A DNA stretch of 6,381 nucleotides from Nitrosomonas sp. UBA6494 (GTDB lineage: Bacteria > Pseudomonadota > Gammaproteobacteria > Burkholderiales > Nitrosomonadaceae). Below the pieces are notes generated by a model. That model did not search any database, was not told where the DNA came from, and saw nothing but the letters and a program-made list of their open reading frames with translations. Every line of letters begins with the position of its first letter. Position 1 is the first letter of the stretch. A program made the position numbers and the translations under genes. Shown here piece by piece: positions 4,535 to 6,381 of this stretch. Location of the stretch: contig DJMI01000042.1 of NCBI GenBank assembly GCA_002435335.1, positions 1 to 6,381 of the forward strand, read 5' to 3'.

Positions 4535-5971
4535 ATGAGCGCGGTTTTGCACAACTTGGTTAATCAACCCTATAAGCACGGCTTCGTTACCGATATAGAA
4601 GCCGATGTTGCGCCGAAAGGTCTGAATGAAGACATTATCCGACTCATCTCGGCGAAAAAGAATGAACCTGAATGGCTATTGTCCTTTCGCCTGAAAGCCT
4701 ATCATCATTGGCTGACAATGACGGAACCGCACTGGCAGAACGTTCATTATCCTAAAATCGATTTTCAGGATATCAGCTATTACTCTGCGCCGAAAACGAA
4801 GAAAAAACTGGCGAGTATGGACGAAGTTGATCCGGAATTGCTGCGTACTTTTGAGAAACTGGGCGTACCGATGCACGAACGTGCAGCACTTGCCGGTGTC
4901 GCTGTGGATGTGATTTTCGACAGCGTTTCGGTTACCACTACTTATAAACAGAAACTCGCCGAAGTCGGTATCATTTTCTGCTCCATCTCAGAAGCCGTGC
5001 ACAACCACCCTGAATTGGTGCAAAAATACCTAGGTACCGTTGTTCCGGTAGGCGACAACTATTTTGCTGCATTGAATTCGGCGGTATTCACCGACGGATC
5101 GTTTTGTTACATCCCCAAAGGCGTCAAATGCCCGATGGATTTATCAACTTATTTCCGTATCAATACCGAGGGATCCGGACAATTTGAACGCACGCTCATC
5201 ATAGCGGAAGAAGGCGCATCGGTCTCCTATTTGGAAGGTTGCACCGCGCCTCGGTTTGACACCAATCAATTACACGCCGCTGTGGTTGAATTGATCGCTC
5301 TGGACGATGCGGATATTAAATACTCTACGGTGCAAAATTGGTACGCCGGAGATGAAAACGGTGTCGGCGGTATCTACAATTTCGTTACCAAACGCGGTTT
5401 AGCCAAAGGTAAGAATTCCCGTATTTCCTGGACACAAGTCGAAACCGGCTCAGCCATTACATGGAAATATCCATCATGTATATTGCGTGGCGACAACTCG
5501 GTCGGCGAATTTTACTCGGTCGCGGTAACCAATCACTACCAGCAGGCCGATACCGGAACCAAAATGATTCATTTGGGTAAAAATACCCGCAGCACCATTG
5601 TCAGCAAAGGCATTTCCGCCGGCCATTCCAATAGCAGTTATCGTGGTTTGGTTCGTATCGCACCGACAGCCGATGGAGCGCGAAATTATTCGCAGTGCGA
5701 CTCGATGTTAATTGGCGATCAATGCGGCGCGCACACCTTTCCGTATATTCAGGTAAGCAATAACGGCGCCACCGTCGAACACGAAGCCTCAACTTCGAAG
5801 ATCGGAGAAGATCAATTGTTTTACTTCGCACAACGCGGCATCGGTGCGGAAGAAGCGGTTTCCATGATCATCAACGGTTTTTGCAAAGATGTATTCCAGC
5901 AATTACCGATGGAATTCGCCGTCGAGGCGACCAAACTACTCAGCTTCAAACTGGAAGGAAGCGTCGGATGA
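4535..5971 (+). CDS. sufB: Fe-S cluster assembly scaffold protein SufB
   Basis: SufB is the core of the SufBCD scaffold. It receives persulfide sulfur and builds a new cluster at the SufB-SufD interface, powered by the SufC ATPase. The 478-residue protein is close to E. coli SufB (495) and spans the whole family: a helical N-terminal domain, the beta-helix core from about residue 150, and the C-terminal helical domain ending KLEGSVG. Cys388 in QCDSMLIG corresponds by position to the essential E. coli Cys405, and His416 and Glu417 in VEHEAS match His433 and Glu434. Cys236 in LEGCTAP probably corresponds to the Cys254 implicated in sulfur acceptance. GEDQLF (424-429) and GFCKDVF (448-454) are typical C-terminal signatures. 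Nothing essential is missing. The stop overlaps the sufC start (ATGA), so the two scaffold subunits are translationally coupled. Confidence 0.97.
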   Translation: MSAVLHNLVNQPYKHGFVTDIEADVAPKGLNEDIIRLISAKKNEPEWLLSFRLKAYHHWLTMTEPHWQNVHYPKIDFQDISYYSAPKTKKKLASMDEVDPELLRTFEKLGVPMHERAALAGVAVDVIFDSVSVTTTYKQKLAEVGIIFCSISEAVHNHPELVQKYLGTVVPVGDNYFAALNSAVFTDGSFCYIPKGVKCPMDLSTYFRINTEGSGQFERTLIIAEEGASVSYLEGCTAPRFDTNQLHAAVVELIALDDADIKYSTVQNWYAGDENGVGGIYNFVTKRGLAKGKNSRISWTQVETGSAITWKYPSCILRGDNSVGEFYSVAVTNHYQQADTGTKMIHLGKNTRSTIVSKGISAGHSNSSYRGLVRIAPTADGARNYSQCDSMLIGDQCGAHTFPYIQVSNNGATVEHEASTSKIGEDQLFYFAQRGIGAEEAVSMIINGFCKDVFQQLPMEFAVEATKLLSFKLEGSVG

Positions 5972-6381
5972 TCGTCGAGAACAGCAAAACCATCCTTTCT
6001 GTTGAAGGGTTACGCGCCAGCATCAACGGCACCGAAATTTTGAAAGGAATCGATCTCACGGTAAAAAGCGGCGAGATCCACGCCATCATGGGTGTTAACG
6101 GTTCCGGCAAAAGCACTTTCGCCAAAGTATTGGCCGGTCATTCCGATTATCAAGTGACTGGCGGTTCGATTACATTTCAAGGCAAGAATTTACTGGAATT
6201 AGCGCCGGAAGAACGCGCTCGTATCGGATTATTCCTGGCTTTTCAATACCCGATCGAAATTCCTGGTGTCGCCAATACGCAGTTTCTCCGCTTGGCATAC
6301 AACACTGTGCAAACGCAACGCGGCAAAGAAGAATTGGATCCACTCGAATTCGACGATTTCGTGCGCGAGAAAATGAAATTA
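5968..6381 (+). CDS. sufC: Fe-S cluster assembly ATPase SufC, 5' part cut by window end
   Basis: SufC is the ABC-type ATPase of the SufBCD complex; it is cytoplasmic and not a transporter. The ATG at 5968 overlaps the sufB TGA at 5969-5971, and sufB appears to supply the upstream translation. The window holds the first 138 codons of about 250. The visible part includes ILSVEGLRASINGTEIL, the Walker A loop GVNGSGKST (42-50), the SufC-typical HSDYQVTGG (58-66) and the Q-loop region LFLAFQYPIEIPGV (88-101), with the Q-loop glutamine at residue 93. FQYPIEIPG is a strong SufC signature. The second Walker A residue is Val where many relatives have Pro; the nucleotide-binding Gly, Lys and Ser/Thr residues are kept. 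The signature motif, Walker B and H-loop lie beyond the edge. sufD and sufS would normally follow. Confidence 0.95.
   Translation, partial: MIVENSKTILSVEGLRASINGTEILKGIDLTVKSGEIHAIMGVNGSGKSTFAKVLAGHSDYQVTGGSITFQGKNLLELAPEERARIGLFLAFQYPIEIPGVANTQFLRLAYNTVQTQRGKEELDPLEFDDFVREKMKL

Noticed and set aside
5601..5831. A 76-codon minus-strand frame inside sufB
   Set aside because: It is antisense to the most conserved part of sufB and has no recognisable features.

Overview
The window looks like chromosomal DNA of a betaproteobacterium, most likely of the Nitrosomonadales (Nitrosomonas-like). This is inferred from three things: an EpsL-type exopolysaccharide outer-membrane protein next to a WcaJ-type sugar transferase (a layout known from exosortase-B EPS loci), an IscR that keeps the E. 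coli cluster ligands and spacing, and a moderate GC content. No RNA gene, CRISPR array, insertion sequence or phage gene was found.

Left part (1-2661, plus strand): the end of an exopolysaccharide operon. An EpsL-like beta-barrel gene is followed, with a 4-base ATGA overlap, by an undecaprenyl-phosphate sugar phosphotransferase. Both genes look damaged as given. The barrel gene has no credible start or complete signal peptide, because an in-frame TGA lies at 28-30. The transferase is split by a one-base frameshift near 1479-1485. A hairpin at 2660-2703 closes the operon.

Middle (2718-3440): a minus-strand gene for an unrecognised 130-residue membrane protein, convergent with the EPS genes. 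It is followed by a 330-bp AT-rich intergenic region that carries the promoter of the next operon. That promoter contains two tandem, nearly identical 25-bp matches to the type 1 IscR operator. The -35 box lies in the first operator and the -10 box overlaps the start of the second, so IscR very probably represses its own gene.

Right part (3441-6381, plus strand): an iron-sulfur cluster assembly operon in the order iscR - sufA (A-type carrier) - sufB - sufC (cut by the window edge). IscR carries the Cys92/Cys98/Cys104/His107 ligand set. SufA has its three cysteines, and SufB has the QCDSML cysteine and the EHE motif needed for scaffold function. SufB and SufC are joined by an ATGA overlap and would form the SufBC(D) scaffold ATPase. 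sufD and a SufS-type desulfurase are expected downstream but are not visible. A possible second promoter lies just before sufA.

I see no clearly new biological system. The points most worth checking are the two EPS lesions, the tandem IscR operators, the small orphan membrane protein, and the leader just before sufA.
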